From Sisyra terminalis (lineage: Eukaryota > Arthropoda > Insecta > Neuroptera > Sisyridae), in NCBI GenBank assembly GCA_958496175.1, contig OY292276.1, forward strand, positions 30,214,449 through 30,278,448: 64,000 nt of DNA, read 5' to 3'. Position 1 is the stretch's first letter; each line of letters opens with the position of its first letter. This document shows positions 10,980 through 23,599 of this stretch, in pieces. The notes below the pieces were generated by a model. That model had not been told where the DNA came from. It saw nothing but the letters and a program-made list of their open reading frames with translations, and searched no databases. A program made the translations under genes and the position numbers.

Positions 10980-12980
10980 CTTAAATTTAAAATTAAAAAA
11001 AAAACACAAAATTTCAAAAATATTTTTCAAATATACTTAAAATTAAATTATTTAACTTTAAAGTAACGTTGACATATCTAATTCAAACTAATTTTGAACT
11101 TCAGTAAAAAGTATTCTCAGATTCTACTACATTTATTTTTCAATAATTTTTGCCGTATCGGTGATAAATAAAGGGATAGGGGAAAACTTTTTCGATTTAA
11201 GGACATACCTTGTTAACCATTCCTTTTTACTAAAGTCATATCGAAAACGACCGATCGAAAAAAAAACCTCCAATCTTGGGGACCTGGGGACTGGGGACCC
11301 ACTTCTTAGCTGTCTTAGAGAAAAGAAAGCATAAACATTGGTTATGTTTTTGAAAATATCAAATTTATAACTTTCTATTTTTATTTATTTGTCCTATAAC
11401 ACAGTGGGAAATCACCCATTAGGGCTCAATCGATTCTGTCCATTATTTGGAAAATATTGTTATAACACTTTGTTTTTGTTTTGAATGGTGTAATAGTTTT
11501 AGTTATTTCTTTTTTCTAGTATCTTTAAGTATAAATTCAAATTATAAAGCATGATAAGACAACTTTTTTCCAAATTTCATCTTTAACATATCAATTATCT
11601 CCAATAAAAATTGTTTTTACTTATATACTACAAAGTATCAATAGTCAAGATTTTTTTAAAACTTATTCATATTTATTTTTTTCATGGTAGCATGGAAGTC
11701 TATGATATTAAAAAAACAAGAAAAATAAGTACTTTTAAAAAAAATATTTTGGCAATAAGAAGAGACAAGAACGCCAGGTTTAAAGGAAAAAATTTATTTG
11801 ATCATGAATTTTTTATTTTATTTTTTTGCTGAATCTTATACAATCGCTTTGTATATAACTGTAATTTATTTTTCATGCTCAGTAGAATCTCGATTCAAGA
11901 GCGTAAATAGTAACACTATCAAGCCTCTATCTCTTCGCACAATCTTGTACTATATACAGAAGAATTAAAACTATATCCTGTGCTATAGCTTTGAAAAGAA
12001 TAAATATTTTTTTAAAAAATTAAACTGAACGAAAAAATGTTTGCACATTATTTGAGATCAATTGACAATTTTTCATAACTTATATGTATCTTCTTGGTTT
12101 CTCTAAAAAAATAAAAATATTAGCATCTTTATTTCTTTAACTTTTGAGCTCTTTTTAAGTAATTAATTTTCAATCATATTCTTTATAGAAAAGTAAAAAA
12201 TTAATTTATAATATTTGTTTATTGTAACTCTTAAAACTAGAATAAAATTTTAAGGATTACAATAAATTTTGATAGAGATATATTGATATGTCTGATCCAA
12301 AAATATCAATAAAGTAGTAAATATAGTATTTATTTATATAGTTTTTCAATAAAGTATTTAACAAAAAAGAAATCCTATTTGTTGAAGACAATATTTTGAG
12401 TTTCTTCTTTAAAATTTAAAATTATATGAAAGCAATGAATCTTACCTTATCTTACTTAATTTTAAATAAGGCGCATATTTTTTATAAAAAAGAAATAAGA
12501 AATAATTGGTTATATATAACGAAAGTAATATAATGACGATTAATTAAATAGCAAATAAGAAAAAATAATAATTAAAACTCCTCTCTTTTTGATTTTGGTT
12601 TTACAAACTAATTTTTCAATACTGCATTAGGATTTGCATTAGGTAAAGTTGACCATGGTGAGTGGAAAATAAATCCTTTGCTAGGTTCAATAACATTGAT
12701 TACGCTCTGAAATTCCATCAGTTCGATCTATTGACGTTCCTGTTGTTTTATGGCTTAAAAGCGCTCACATTACAGGGAAAATTGTTATTTGGTTTAGGCA
12801 TACTATCAGTGGTACTATCAGCATATGTAAACGTCAGTATCAGTATGACAAATATGAGGCATATAATGTGAATTTGCAACAGATGGATAATGTATTAGAT
12901 GTATATTAACTGTAAAAAAATTTAAAATTAATATATTATACTCTAAACTGACCCAATATATTATTTACTTTATAAAAGTC
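10980..12980. other. A+T-rich non-coding stretch
   Basis: No gene was seen. The 73-codon frame at 11611-11832 and the 69-codon frame at 12662-12871 have no recognisable motif. 11270-11310 is a short G/C-richer patch of unknown nature. Confidence 0.55.
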
Positions 12981-13008
12981 TTGATTGCATTGGGCCTCTT
13001 TTTTAAGA

Positions 13009-13395
13009 AGTATTGCCACACTTGCGGCTCTTGAAGCCGCATGTGACTCTTCACTGAGTCTAGTGCGCCTCCCATCAAAATTTCAGAAAATCCCTGTGTT
13101 ATTTATGACACATAGTTTTAAAGTTTCTTTGACCTTTAAGGGGACTTTTGTTAAATTTTATTATTAAATATAGTTTTGCAACACCGATTTCTGTTATATT
13201 TGATCCTGATTATGTTTTATTTTGTTTTAGTTTATGTATTACAATGATTTTTTTCATTTTTTTTTATTTTATGACTAGTGAAAATATGCAATCATTATAT
13301 ATTAAAAAAATATCAATTTGTGTATGGTTCTTTATAGTATTTATATAAAAAAACTGGATTGCGGCTCTCTATAGCTTCATAAGTGTCCACCCCTG
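13009..13395. mobile_element. hAT-type transposon remnant
   Basis: The right end, read on the minus strand, is CAGGGGTGGACACTTATGAA (13376-13395), the CAGGGGTGG-type terminal repeat of many hAT elements, followed by GAGAGCCGCAA. Near the left end lies TTGCGGCTCTTGAAGCCGCA, the subterminal motif common in the same kind of element, but the outermost left repeat is eroded. The interior has no transposase. It is a non-autonomous or deleted copy. Confidence 0.6.
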
Positions 13396-13399
13396 TATT

Positions 13400-14685
13400 A
13401 TTAAATTACAATGAATAATTAATATTTATTATAACAGATATAAATAAATAATTTAGTTTTATAAAAAAATATTCTTGAAACTTTGAGAACATCTCCAATA
13501 GCGACCTGCATCTTTTCTCTCTGTGCCTATTGAAAATTAGCTTTAATTGATGATACACATTTGTCAATTAGGTTTAGAAAGAAATAATCATATCTCTGGA
13601 AATATCGGTTTTAAGAATAAAAACGATAAAAAACCTCCCGTAAAAACCGTTAGTATCTTTTACTGTACCTGTTGATGTGAGACTCTTTTGAGTTTCCTGA
13701 TTTAATAAAAACTTAACTCCTAAAGAAGTTGAAGGAAATTTGCGATTTTGAATAAACGAACATTTAATTTGTATACACAAAAGAATGCAACCTTGCAACC
13801 TAAATTATACTTTACACTTATTAAATAGTTTAATGTATTAACAATTTATTTTTTAACGTTCAAATTGAATTCTTTTAAAAAAAAAAAGTATTTTCATTTT
13901 TTTCCTAAGTTCATCAAAAGATCATTGCTTAATTAAATGTACAGTAGTAAGCCATAAAATTTAAGAACTCAAAGAAAATTGTCAAGGATGAACAATAAAA
14001 AAAGCTCAAGAAGTACTTAGCTTATTCCTCAAATTGTTCTTTTAAATGCAAATTTTCATGCATCTTAATTTGTATTCATTACAATTGTTTCCATTTATTT
14101 TAATTCATGGTAATTTTAAATGCATCAGAGATGTTCCTTGTGACCTACTTTTATTGAAACCTTTTAAAAATTAAATCTATTTTTTCCAAAATACGTTGGC
14201 CATTAGATATAAAATTATTCATCGTTCTATTGAATATGAATTCCATAAAGTTATTAAAATAATAATATACACAATAAAATTATATCGAACAGAAAAATAT
14301 TATTTGTGTTTCTCACGCCATTTGAAACTATAATTTATTAGAGAAAATATTTTATTTATGTTCGTATGTTTATAATTATTTTAATATAGGCCATTGTAAT
14401 CAATTTTTCGATCTGCGTAAAATTTGAACTGTTATTTGTCAGTATTTGTTTGTCATTTTTTGTATACTTTTGCATGGATTTAAATTGAAAAGAAAGATAG
14501 TTTTTGTATGGAGATATGATATACTAATGGACCGATAAGAGAACCTAAACACTATATTTTTTTAAATTTAATTGTGGATAGAAACTATATAACTGCAATT
14601 TCTAATTAACGTGATCTTATAAATTTATCTACTCTTCAAAATTTCATGAATGAAATTTTGGACTTTAAATAAACTTCTTCTTCAC
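13400..14685. other. A+T-rich non-coding stretch
   Basis: No gene or repeat boundary was seen. The 74-codon minus frame at 13574-13798 has no recognisable feature. Confidence 0.55.
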
Positions 14686-14689
14686 TATA

Positions 14690-15110
14690 GGTCTTAGATA
14701 CTTTGCCAGGTACGGTGTTCATCTTTTCTTAGGTCTGCCAATACTACTTCCATAACGTTTGTAGAATATTTTTCTTTAAGGCAGATTTTTTGCGTCCATT
14801 CTTTTTACGTTTTCTTTCTGTTTAATTTTAGTTTCCTTTCTTTTTTCATTCATTTCAAAAACGTCTTGGTTTGTTCTTATTTCTCCAAATAAATTTTATT
14901 TCTTGTGCTTGTTTTCGGCGTTCTTTTATTATATTGTCATCCACATTTCACTTCCGTTAAAAAGGTAAAGGACTACAATCGTCTTATAAAATTTTATTTG
15001 CGTGTCTATTCTAGTATTATTCTTTAGTGTTCGTATACATCAAAGCCTATATTTTTAAATTGTCTTACATGTTTCAGTACTGTATTATTTACTACTATTA
15101 TTGTTCTAAC
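14690..15110 (-). pseudogene. LINE reverse-transcriptase C-terminal relic
   Basis: Minus-strand reading gives, in order, DTQIKFYKTIV followed by NGSEMW (around 15020-14940), then IGRPKKR (around 14740-14720). In intact LINEs of this kind the RT C-terminus reads roughly TQLKFYK...LYGSExW and, further on, GRPKKRW. Both motifs appear in the right order and spacing, broken by stop codons and frame changes. The upstream catalytic RT domain is not recognisable here. This is an old truncated copy with no coding capacity. Confidence 0.7.
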
Positions 15111-15114
15111 TTGT

Positions 15115-17880
15115 TATATAGTTTTAGTTTTATTGGTTGGTATTTTCATGACGTATTTTTGGCAGATATTTTGTAAGGTATATAAATTTTCCTTTTGAAT
15201 AGAAACTTCTTTGTATAAAGCCGACATTATTATCAATGCTATTCACGAGCTTCTGTATTCCTATCTACAGCATTGTTTACTCTGATTAGAATCATTTTAA
15301 TGCCCACAAATGTTATCATAACCTTATCATATCTTGGTTACATTATCATGAAATTAAATGGCACTAATGCAATTTGTTTGAATGCAATATGCATTGCATT
15401 GTTATAATCCCAATCAATATTTGAATGTTTGCATTGAGATGTTATGTATGGATTGGCTAAACGATTAGGCATTATTTCAAAAAACTTTTTTTTTATCCTG
15501 CTTTATATTGGAAACTCAGATCAAGGAATTTGAAAAATATTTTGATATAAGAAACTTCTTACAAAATGTAAACTTCCATATTGCTTTATAATATTGTCTA
15601 TAGGATCTAGCGATACCATTTACCACCATTATTACTCCATAACAAGGTGATTTTCAAGACGATAAATTTAATTTTCAAATAATTTAAACTAAAGATTTTT
15701 TGTTATTAATCTCAAAAAAAAATTCTTCTGAATTTACTTATAAATTTCAATAAAACTTATTAGTTTCAATAAAAATATTCAAAGACTAATAACCCACAGC
15801 TTTTTTCAACTGTTACTTATTATATTAATTTTTTCTTCCTAGCGTTGGTTCACGCGAAAACGTCGAGTATATCAACGTAATCGATTTCTAGCACTAAGAG
15901 TGATTCAAAAGTTAAAAATGTTAGAGCTTTTAGTCTTAGACTCATATTTGATCGTTAGTAACTTTTCACCCTTTTCAGGAAGGAAAAAGATCTTTCTTCC
16001 GAACAATAGATCTCGTAAATGCAGTATATTTCGTATATTTTGACTCGACCAGATGTCTTCAGTATTTTATAATCAATATATATTATGAAAATCATTTAAG
16101 TTAATATATTCATTTCGACTACCAGGGTTCGCATAGGATTTTAAATGTTTTGACAAAAATTGATAGAATTTAGCAAAAAGTTCTATGGCTCTTAAAGAAT
16201 ACCATTATGGGGATCTAGAATTTGCTCTGAATATCATCAATAGGGCTGTCCTGTTATTAACAGTAATTAAACAAATGATTAAACAAATAACAAATGCAAA
16301 ATGTAAAATGCTAATTAATAGAAAATTTAATAAAAAAAATACTTAATATACTTTACTGAAAATGTTCCATACATTCGTAGCAAAACTAACTCAAATAAAT
16401 TTCAAATGTGAATTTTCCTTATTTTTTTCACCTTTAAAATTTTAGGTTTTCCGACAATTTTCACTCCCATAGAAACAGGCCACTCTAGGCCTGGGCTTCA
16501 TGAACCTAGACGTTAGTCTATTCAAAGTTTTAAGTTCATCACTGGTTGTACATTACCATTTTGGCCAAACCGCTAGATTATGAAAATTACGGTCCAAAAT
16601 CCCTTTATTCTAAATTTAAAGCTTTGAATTTTTTGTCCAAGAGTCTTTATATAACATGAACACGGCATTATCGATTTTTTAATTTGGCATTGTTATTAGA
16701 TCCAATCCATTGTCCCATTCATACTAGTGTATAGTATATCAATTAACAGAATAATTTATTTTAAATCACTATATTGTAAAATATTCCTATACGCTTGTAA
16801 GAGCATATAAAATATGTCTTACTTAGTTCTCTTAAAAAAATAATAAAACGGAAAGTTTGAATATTTGACAACTTTTGCCGTTTTGGATTAACTTTTATTG
16901 ATTTTGTATTTACCGAATTGCATTAAAACATTATCTAAATTAAATAGTTGAATTTTTATTAGTTTATTAATTTATTATGGGTAAATAAACTAGTTTCTAG
17001 ATCAATTTTTAATAGTTTGTACTATTTTCAAACTAGCAAATAAAACTTGGTTGTAAATCAACTAAGAGAGATTTTGTCTTTTTTTTGTTTTATTTCGAAT
17101 TTAATTGAAAAACGAAAATTTCAAAAAGTAAAAAAATGCCAATGAGGCAAATTTTGCAATTTCTATGTTTACAATGTGTCGTCAGTTAGTTGCTGTCTTC
17201 ATTAGGCACCACCTGAATTTAATTTATTTCGTGACATTATTTTTTTTTTTTTATTTTTTACTTGTTGGATGAAATATTATTATTATTATGTAATATGTAT
17301 ATTGCTATTACCAACAATTTTTCTTATCAATTTCACAGCTGCACCATCACTTAACGGATAGTTTCATCTAGTAAAGCTAACAACTAGCTGACAAAATGTT
17401 GCCAATTTGAAAATATTTTTATACAGCGTCGAAAACAAATGGCCTCATTTTTTTTTATTTTTACCTTTTAGATTTACGAAATCGCATTCATCAATAATTT
17501 GCTACCAATTCACTAATAATATACCTAACTAAATAACTATAATCGAACAACGTCTGTATGTTTCATAAAAATTTCATTCACTACTATTTTTTAATATCAA
17601 TATTTCAATAACAATTGTGGCGTCTACTTGGAAGTCCGTGTTGAGCTTATTGTCACTGGACTCCAAACCTTTCGCTTAGTTCAATCAAAACAATCAAAGC
17701 TGATTTTTACCAGATTTAAAAAGATTTCTTTTTATCATTTATTTTGTTCACCAGATCAGTGAACTTTATGGCGTTATAAATGGTGCTAACGAAGATTGAT
17801 ATTTAAATATAGCTGCAAGTCCAATAGTTTTTTTCGAGAGTTTTTATTTAGTTATTTAAATATTTTTTTATTTAATGCAT
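15115..17880. other. A+T-rich non-coding stretch
   Basis: No gene was seen. There are short TAT/ATT runs near 17278. Minus-strand sequence at 15115-15260 may be further decayed LINE but shows no motif I can name. Confidence 0.5.
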
Positions 17881-17889
17881 GGTAACTTA

Positions 17890-18505
17890 AACTATTTTCT
17901 GTGGTAGCCGCTTGTTCAACCATTTCTGTCTTCTGCACTGCCCCAAGTTTAATTCGTCTAGAGTGGGATATAGAGGAATGTTCTCGAAGAATCTTTAAGC
18001 CAGGCTTTTCACTTGTTTCCTTATATTTGACATGCTCAATTCCCTGTGAATCTATAAGTTTCGAGGAAACCATAGTGTCTTGCAACAATGTACAAAACCT
18101 TATTTTGAAATATTTGCAACCGTTTTAAAGTGGTCAAGCGTAATTAAAAATTAGGTCTGATCATACTTTTGTATACCATAACAAAGTATTCTTTTCTTTG
18201 GTTTCGTTTTTTGTTACGGAGTACCTACCGGATATTTGCTTCCCTTAATTTTAAGTTACAATGCTTCTATACCCTGGAATCTCACTTTCCCCATACCCAA
18301 TGGGGATTAGCTTGTTGTACGTCATACTATCTCAAAGTGAACACCTTTGCAATGCTCTTGGTTGGGTTTATATCTATTTTCCAATCATGAAACCAGGATT
18401 TCAGCGTGCTTAACAATATTAACAATAGTTGAGCCTTTCTAATAGTTTCCCAGACTGTGAATCCTAGCTTATAATAGTTGTGTCGTCAGCATACATAGCA
18501 AGTGT
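17890..18505 (-). pseudogene. Jockey-like LINE reverse-transcriptase relic
   Basis: Three RT segments occur in the correct order on the minus strand. First, LAMYADDT at 18502-18482, with the catalytic Tyr-Ala-Asp-Asp. Next, LKSWFHDWKIDINPTKS at about 18410-18340, the thumb-side block following YADD in Jockey-clade LINEs. Then KRLQIFQNKVL at about 18126-18094, the LQxxQNKxLR block further on. Stops and frame shifts separate them. The 78-codon minus frame at 17852-18088 is a continuation in another phase and not a separate gene. The element is 5' truncated here, and no RNase H or poly-A tail is obvious. Confidence 0.8.
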
Positions 18506-18509
18506 AAAT

Positions 18510-20780
18510 ATATTCTGATACATGTAATTTCAAGTGTATTTTTTTTTTATATTTGCGAGGTCATATCAAACTCTTTAAATAGAAAAACTTAAAATCAATT
18601 TTTTTGTATACATTTTAAATAAAAATTTTGGAAAATTTACATTTTGATTTTATACAAGTAAAATAGAGAAACGAACTAAGATAAAGTAAGCTTTCTCTAA
18701 GGATTAACTTTTGTAGTGACAAGTATATATTTAAGAAAAGTTAAAAAAAGGTCTCTTTTGTTTTAAAATGCTAGCTTTTTCCGTAGCGATGAGAAGTAAT
18801 AAAAAATTAGAAAAATAAGAAAGTTGTTTTGCTATGAAATAAGTAAAAAAAGTTTTTTTAAAAAGCTATATTTGTTGATTAAATATTTTTCTCTACGGGT
18901 TTTTAATTACACGAAACCTTCGTTTATTTTTTTCATTTATATTTTTTTTAAAATGATCATATTTTTTGTTGCTGCAACAATGAGTTAAAAAGCAATGTTT
19001 AAAAGGGTATATTTAAACGAAGCAATTGTGTGCGCGACGGTAAACCTTTCTTTTGTCTCATTTCATAAAAAATTAAGTACTTTCCAATAATATTCCGAAC
19101 TTTCAGTGGCCAGATGACTTCCCACACCTAAATTTCATGGAAAATGTACAGACGTTTTCCTTTCCTTTCTCTCGTTTCCTTCTCCTTTCCAATCACCTTT
19201 CCTGGAATTCTTCTCTAAATATACTTAAATCAAAAACTACTGAAATTCGGGAATACAGTTCCGAGATGAAAACAATGACATTGATATACAATGCATTGAA
19301 AATAAGTAGGTTAGATGAACATTTTATTTCAAAAATAGGGATGATTTGGGAAACCGTATTTTTTTTTTCTAAAGATTATCAGTAAATATTTAACCAGTAG
19401 TGACATTTTTATTATCTAAATTTTCGTTTCAAAGCTAACTTTTAACCTATTTTTAATTTATGATAATCAGTGTTTTCAATTTTATGACTAGGTATTATAT
19501 AAAAGGATAAACAGCAAACTTTAACACTGATAATTTTTTTTGTTTGAAAATTTAATTTATCATAAATAACTTATCGAAAAAAAACATCATTATCTTTTTA
19601 CTAAATAAATAGTATTCGGAACTTATAAATACTTTCTTTGGTAATACAAAACATAATTAGATTACTTTTAATTATTTTCGGCAATAAAAGTATTTAATAA
19701 AATTTAGACATTTTTTATGCGAACACTTTGGTCGTGTCGTAATTATTACAAAACATTAATTTTAACAAAATAGATAAACCCTTTTACGAAAGCTAAGGAA
19801 ATTAAACCTTTAATTACATTAATGTCAATGGTCAATCGAGCACAAGTTTGTCCTCGCATAATAACGCCCTTTAATAAGGCAACCATCTGATCCCTTGATT
19901 ATGATCATTACTAAGACGAAAGATCAACAAAATATTTGAATTAATTTCAGTCGCCTTAATTGTCCAAATTTAATTAAACTTCATTGAATGAAATACTTAT
20001 TTAATGATATACCTAATACTCAAAAAATACAACACAAAAATTATATAAGTAAGCATGTGCTTTAACAATTGAAGCCTTACTCATTAAGAGTTGCCAAACT
20101 TTGCTAAAACTCATACTGGGGGCCTGGAAGTTTCAAGTTTGACATTTCTCATAATTACAAACTGATCTAAATATGAAAATCGAGACTTATATAAAAATGG
20201 ATTTTTTCCGTTATTTTATTGTAGAATTAAAAATATTTCGAAGGTAATTTTCTTTAAATAAGAATAGAAATTGGTGAGATTTTTATGGAAGGTGAATAAT
20301 TAAATATATTAAGTAACTAAACCTTTTTATTTATTATTCATAATTTTTGAAATTTAACTTACGGATTATTGTTTTGAATTAGTTTCCAGTTTTGCTCAAT
20401 CTCCTAACACTAACACTGTTTAGTTTAAAGTTACTATGTACTAATTTTGTAAGAAAGTTTTAAATTCGGATACACATCACTCAAGTGTTTTATCTGACTA
20501 AAGTTTAATTTGAAAACACAAAAGGCACACCAAGCGACACGTTAACATTGACTTACATTGACGACATTTAATCTGAAGAAACAGCAAAAAGAGTATAGTT
20601 TTAGCTACGGAAACAATTAGAAGTTAATTATTTAATACATATAATAAATGTCATTGTTTTTAATATTCAATAAATTATTCTTGATACGCTTATTGGTATA
20701 AGACAATTTTTTTTTATTTTAATTTTTTTATTTTATACTGTTTTTAATAATAAAAACAGAGCTTTACGATGTAAAATTAA
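18510..20780. other. A+T-rich non-coding stretch
   Basis: No gene was seen. The 82-codon plus frame at 19137-19385 lacks motifs, and its pyrimidine-rich start looks like low-complexity sequence. Confidence 0.55.
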
Positions 20781-20784
20781 AGAA

Positions 20785-20960
20785 ATGCAACCGCGAAATC
20801 GTAACGTTGCCGTGTTCGAAGTTAGCCAAACACTGTTCGTTAGTATCCGGAATGAACACATACATACGTATAATCATAGGACGGGCGTCGCGACGCTGCC
20901 TCTATTTTCCCATTGCAGACCTGCGCCACCGATTCTCTGACAATTATTCAGTCTATGTGT
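20785..20960 (+). promoter_or_regulatory. CpG-rich patch, possible promoter or 5' exon
   Basis: In a very A/T-rich setting, about 20785-20935 carries many CpG pairs (for example GGGCGTCGCGACGC at about 20883-20896). It is followed by an arthropod initiator-like TTCAGTCT near 20947. A 68-codon frame (20807-21013) overlaps it but has no recognisable domain. Two small ORFs follow 300-600 bp downstream on the same strand. It could be a promoter and leader of an unseen gene, or unrelated repeat sequence. Confidence 0.25.
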
Positions 20961-21246
20961 ATAATACGACACATCCACATCCATACAACACACACACTAA
21001 TCTAAATTCTTAAAAACAAAAAAGGAATGATCAACGATGAAAAGCACTACTTGAGTACAAGATGAAAAAAAGGCACATCAAAATTCACAGAAGTCTGAAT
21101 TAGCTCAATTTCTATTAACTTCTCAGCACATCTCCTTTTCATCTTCCACTATTCCAATTCTGCTAAAAATAAAAAGAAGGATATACCCGACAAAAAAATA
21201 TTCACGTAGCAAAAGCCAAAATCAATTTACATATATTTCCAAGACG

Positions 21247-21492
21247 TTGATGTGGCATACATTTTCTATGTTCATTGTAGCGTTTCAGCAGTTCTCTAGG
21301 TTAGAGATAACACATTTGAGGACAGGATGCTCAACTCAAGATTTCAAGAAATATTTCAACGACCGTATTCAGGAACGCTACATAAACACAACGACCCTTA
21401 CATCATCGACACACCTGCAGAACTATAACGATGCATATCATATAATTATAAAAATGAAAACGTATTATCCTATGCTGGAAATTTCAAAGTGA
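21247..21492 (+). CDS. Hypothetical 81-codon frame
   Basis: This frame stands out from its A/T-rich surroundings by more balanced base use. In-frame, the stretch 21320-21440 reads like normal protein (Asp, Arg, Thr, Ser, Tyr rich, few A/T-only codons). I recognise no domain. The frame can only start at TTG or at the following ATG codons. It ends at TGA just before the next small ORF in a different phase. The two may be halves of one frameshifted coding relic, exons of a small gene, or the debris of a mobile element. Confidence 0.3.
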   Translation: MMWHTFSMFIVAFQQFSRLEITHLRTGCSTQDFKKYFNDRIQERYINTTTLTSSTHLQNYNDAYHIIIKMKTYYPMLEISK

Positions 21493-21523
21493 AACTCCGA
21501 CATTTCTATAATAATATAAAATA

Positions 21524-21715
21524 ATGCTGAAGTTGAAGAGTTGTAGTATAAAAAGAATGATCGATGTGGACCAAGTGAGAGACGCTATGATGGAAAGAGC
21601 AGACATAAACTTACTAGGGTCTCTAATAAAAAAACTTGACAAAGAAAGTAAGGTTGAGGAACTATGTAAATTTATGTCGCTATCTGATGACAACGTTTCG
21701 CCTCCCACTAAATGA
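21524..21715 (+). CDS. Hypothetical 63-residue protein
   Basis: Starts at ATG 21524 and ends at TGA 21713-21715. The translation is rich in Lys, Glu, Asp and Leu with helix-forming spacing (for example RADINLLGSLIKKLDKESK), then a Ser/Asp-rich end. No known family comes to mind. It follows the 81-codon frame by 31 bp, in another phase and on the same strand. The composition is more protein-like than most frames in the window, but the length is small and there is no supporting promoter or splice evidence. Confidence 0.3.
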   Translation: MLKLKSCSIKRMIDVDQVRDAMMERADINLLGSLIKKLDKESKVEELCKFMSLSDDNVSPPTK

Positions 21716-21719
21716 AAAT

Positions 21720-23390
21720 ATAGTTTGTTTTACTAACCTGACAAATTCTGTAAGAAGTTTCATTTCCTAACTTTTTAATCCATCTCTTGGAAAACGATTA
21801 AATTTCACATCTTCATTTCAATTAAAATATCCATTTTTCTCTAGTCATTAATCAAAGCTCCAATATGTTTTTTAAGAGGAATAAAACTTTCAAGCATTTA
21901 GCAAAGAATTTAATAACGCTGTCCGTTATGTTGAGCCGTCTTTCAAAATAAGATATGCAAAAAACGGTTAAATTCGTTTAGAGAAAATAAAAGAAAACTG
22001 ATGTTTACAAATGTTCGCATGAAATTAAATCCTTCTTGATAAATCTGCATGAAATCGGAGATTTTTCTATGTCGCCGACACAATGAAAAGGTTTCCAACC
22101 TCATATTTCTAACACAGCAACCCACTTTTGAGTGGTTTGTTGTACTACTAGCACGACCCCTACGTACATCCCAGAAACAGTTCGGTTTTTCTTAAAACCC
22201 ATAATGAACGAATTCCATCGGACGGAATTCTTTCAGCTTGTATTTTATTTCCAGTTGATTGAAATTTACTTAAACTAAATTTTATACTACTAAAAGTTTA
22301 CGCATAGCTTACATTTTCAAACCATTTAAGTGGAACGTCAACAATTTAAATTGACTATTATTATTTTATCATAAACAAGAAATCGAAACATTTTTAAATA
22401 ATAAGAAAATTTTAAAATTCATTCTTCTACCTAAACTTTATTTAGCTGTTTAAACAAAAACAAGTTACTTACATATTACAGTGGTGTAAAAAACCGACTA
22501 ATATTTTAGCCTTTTAGTGAATAATGTTAAATTATCAAGTTTTAAAATCCCTCTACGAAAATCAATCCCAAAAAAAAATATTAAAAGTCGGTTAGGGTTC
22601 GTAAAAGCTCTAAAACAATCAAAATTTGATTTTTCAATATTTTATCCGATACAAAAAAAAAACTACAGAAATCATTTTTTTTATATTTTTCCACTAAATG
22701 TTTGTTTTAAAAATTGTTTATTATTTTTTTTTTCAATTTTAAAAATATTCTATATAGTTATATAAAATAAATTTGTTTTCTAGTCAGACTATTTATAACA
22801 TAAGAATGGCTGGACCGATTTTCATAATCTATAATTTTTTGGATTTATCTCCCCCTAGAATAACAAAATAAATATTAAAACATCTTTAAAAAAATATGAA
22901 AAAAACGAGTTTATAAATAATTACGTTTAGCCTTATTTTTGCTTGCTCACATACATTATTTCTATTGATGCCTGTGGTTTGCAGTTTCATGTTGTCTATG
23001 ATTTATTTTTGAACAATGCATAGACTGTTTGAATTGAACTTATTTATTTATAGAATCTATGTATAAAATATTAATTAAACTCAAATTTTATGTGAATGTT
23101 ACTATTAAATCTTATTGTTAGAGTATTATTGAGAATAATAGAGTGACCTAAAAAATCTAACTTTTCCCATACACTAATTCAATAAAAACAATCGTTGCAA
23201 TATTTTTGGCATTGATATTTTTAAGTGAAATGGTGATTGGATTACAGGATTTTTTTATTTTCCTTTAATGAGTAAAGAATGTTAAGAGCAATGAAAGCGT
23301 AGCCAATTTTTATCTAACTCAAAAATACTACTATAAACAACTATAAGATAATCAAATCACCAAAATTATTTTAGGTTTCACATCACTAAA
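21720..23390. other. Non-coding, with a dispersed-repeat scrap near 22800
   Basis: No gene was seen. The string GAATGGCTGGACCGATTTT (about 22804-22822) resembles the GGAACGGTTGAACCAATTTT string at 37184-37203, so both may belong to the same family of non-autonomous repeats. The rest is A/T-rich. Confidence 0.4.
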
Positions 23391-23395
23391 GCAGG

Positions 23396-23581
23396 CCATT
23401 CACGCTCCGACTTGCAGCCCAACTAGTGGGACTACTAGTTGGATCTTCAAGTTGGATCGCCTAAATTATTCGACTAGTCCGACTAGACATACAACTTTCA
23501 ACTACACCATTCACGGTCCGACTTTAGATCGAACTTCGAAAGTCGGACCACAAGTTGGACTACAAGCCGGAGCGTGAATGG
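23396..23581. mobile_element. 186-bp MITE with CCATTCACGCTCCG inverted ends
   Basis: The left end CCATTCACGCTCCGACTTG and the right end, read in reverse complement, CCATTCACGCTCCGGCTTG, form near-perfect inverted ends. A third copy (CCATTCACGGTCCGACTTT) sits inside on the plus strand at about 23508, pairing with AAAGTCGGACC at 23539-23549. The interior is built of repeated ACTAGT, CCGACTAG and AAGTTGGA pieces. It has no coding capacity. It stands out by composition from its surroundings. No clear target duplication is visible. Confidence 0.75.
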
Positions 23582-23599
23582 ACTACTTAAGTCGTAAAT

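Noticed and set aside
16230..16330. TAGGGCTGTCC as a hAT terminal repeat
   Set aside because: No matching inverted end was found within 500 bp.
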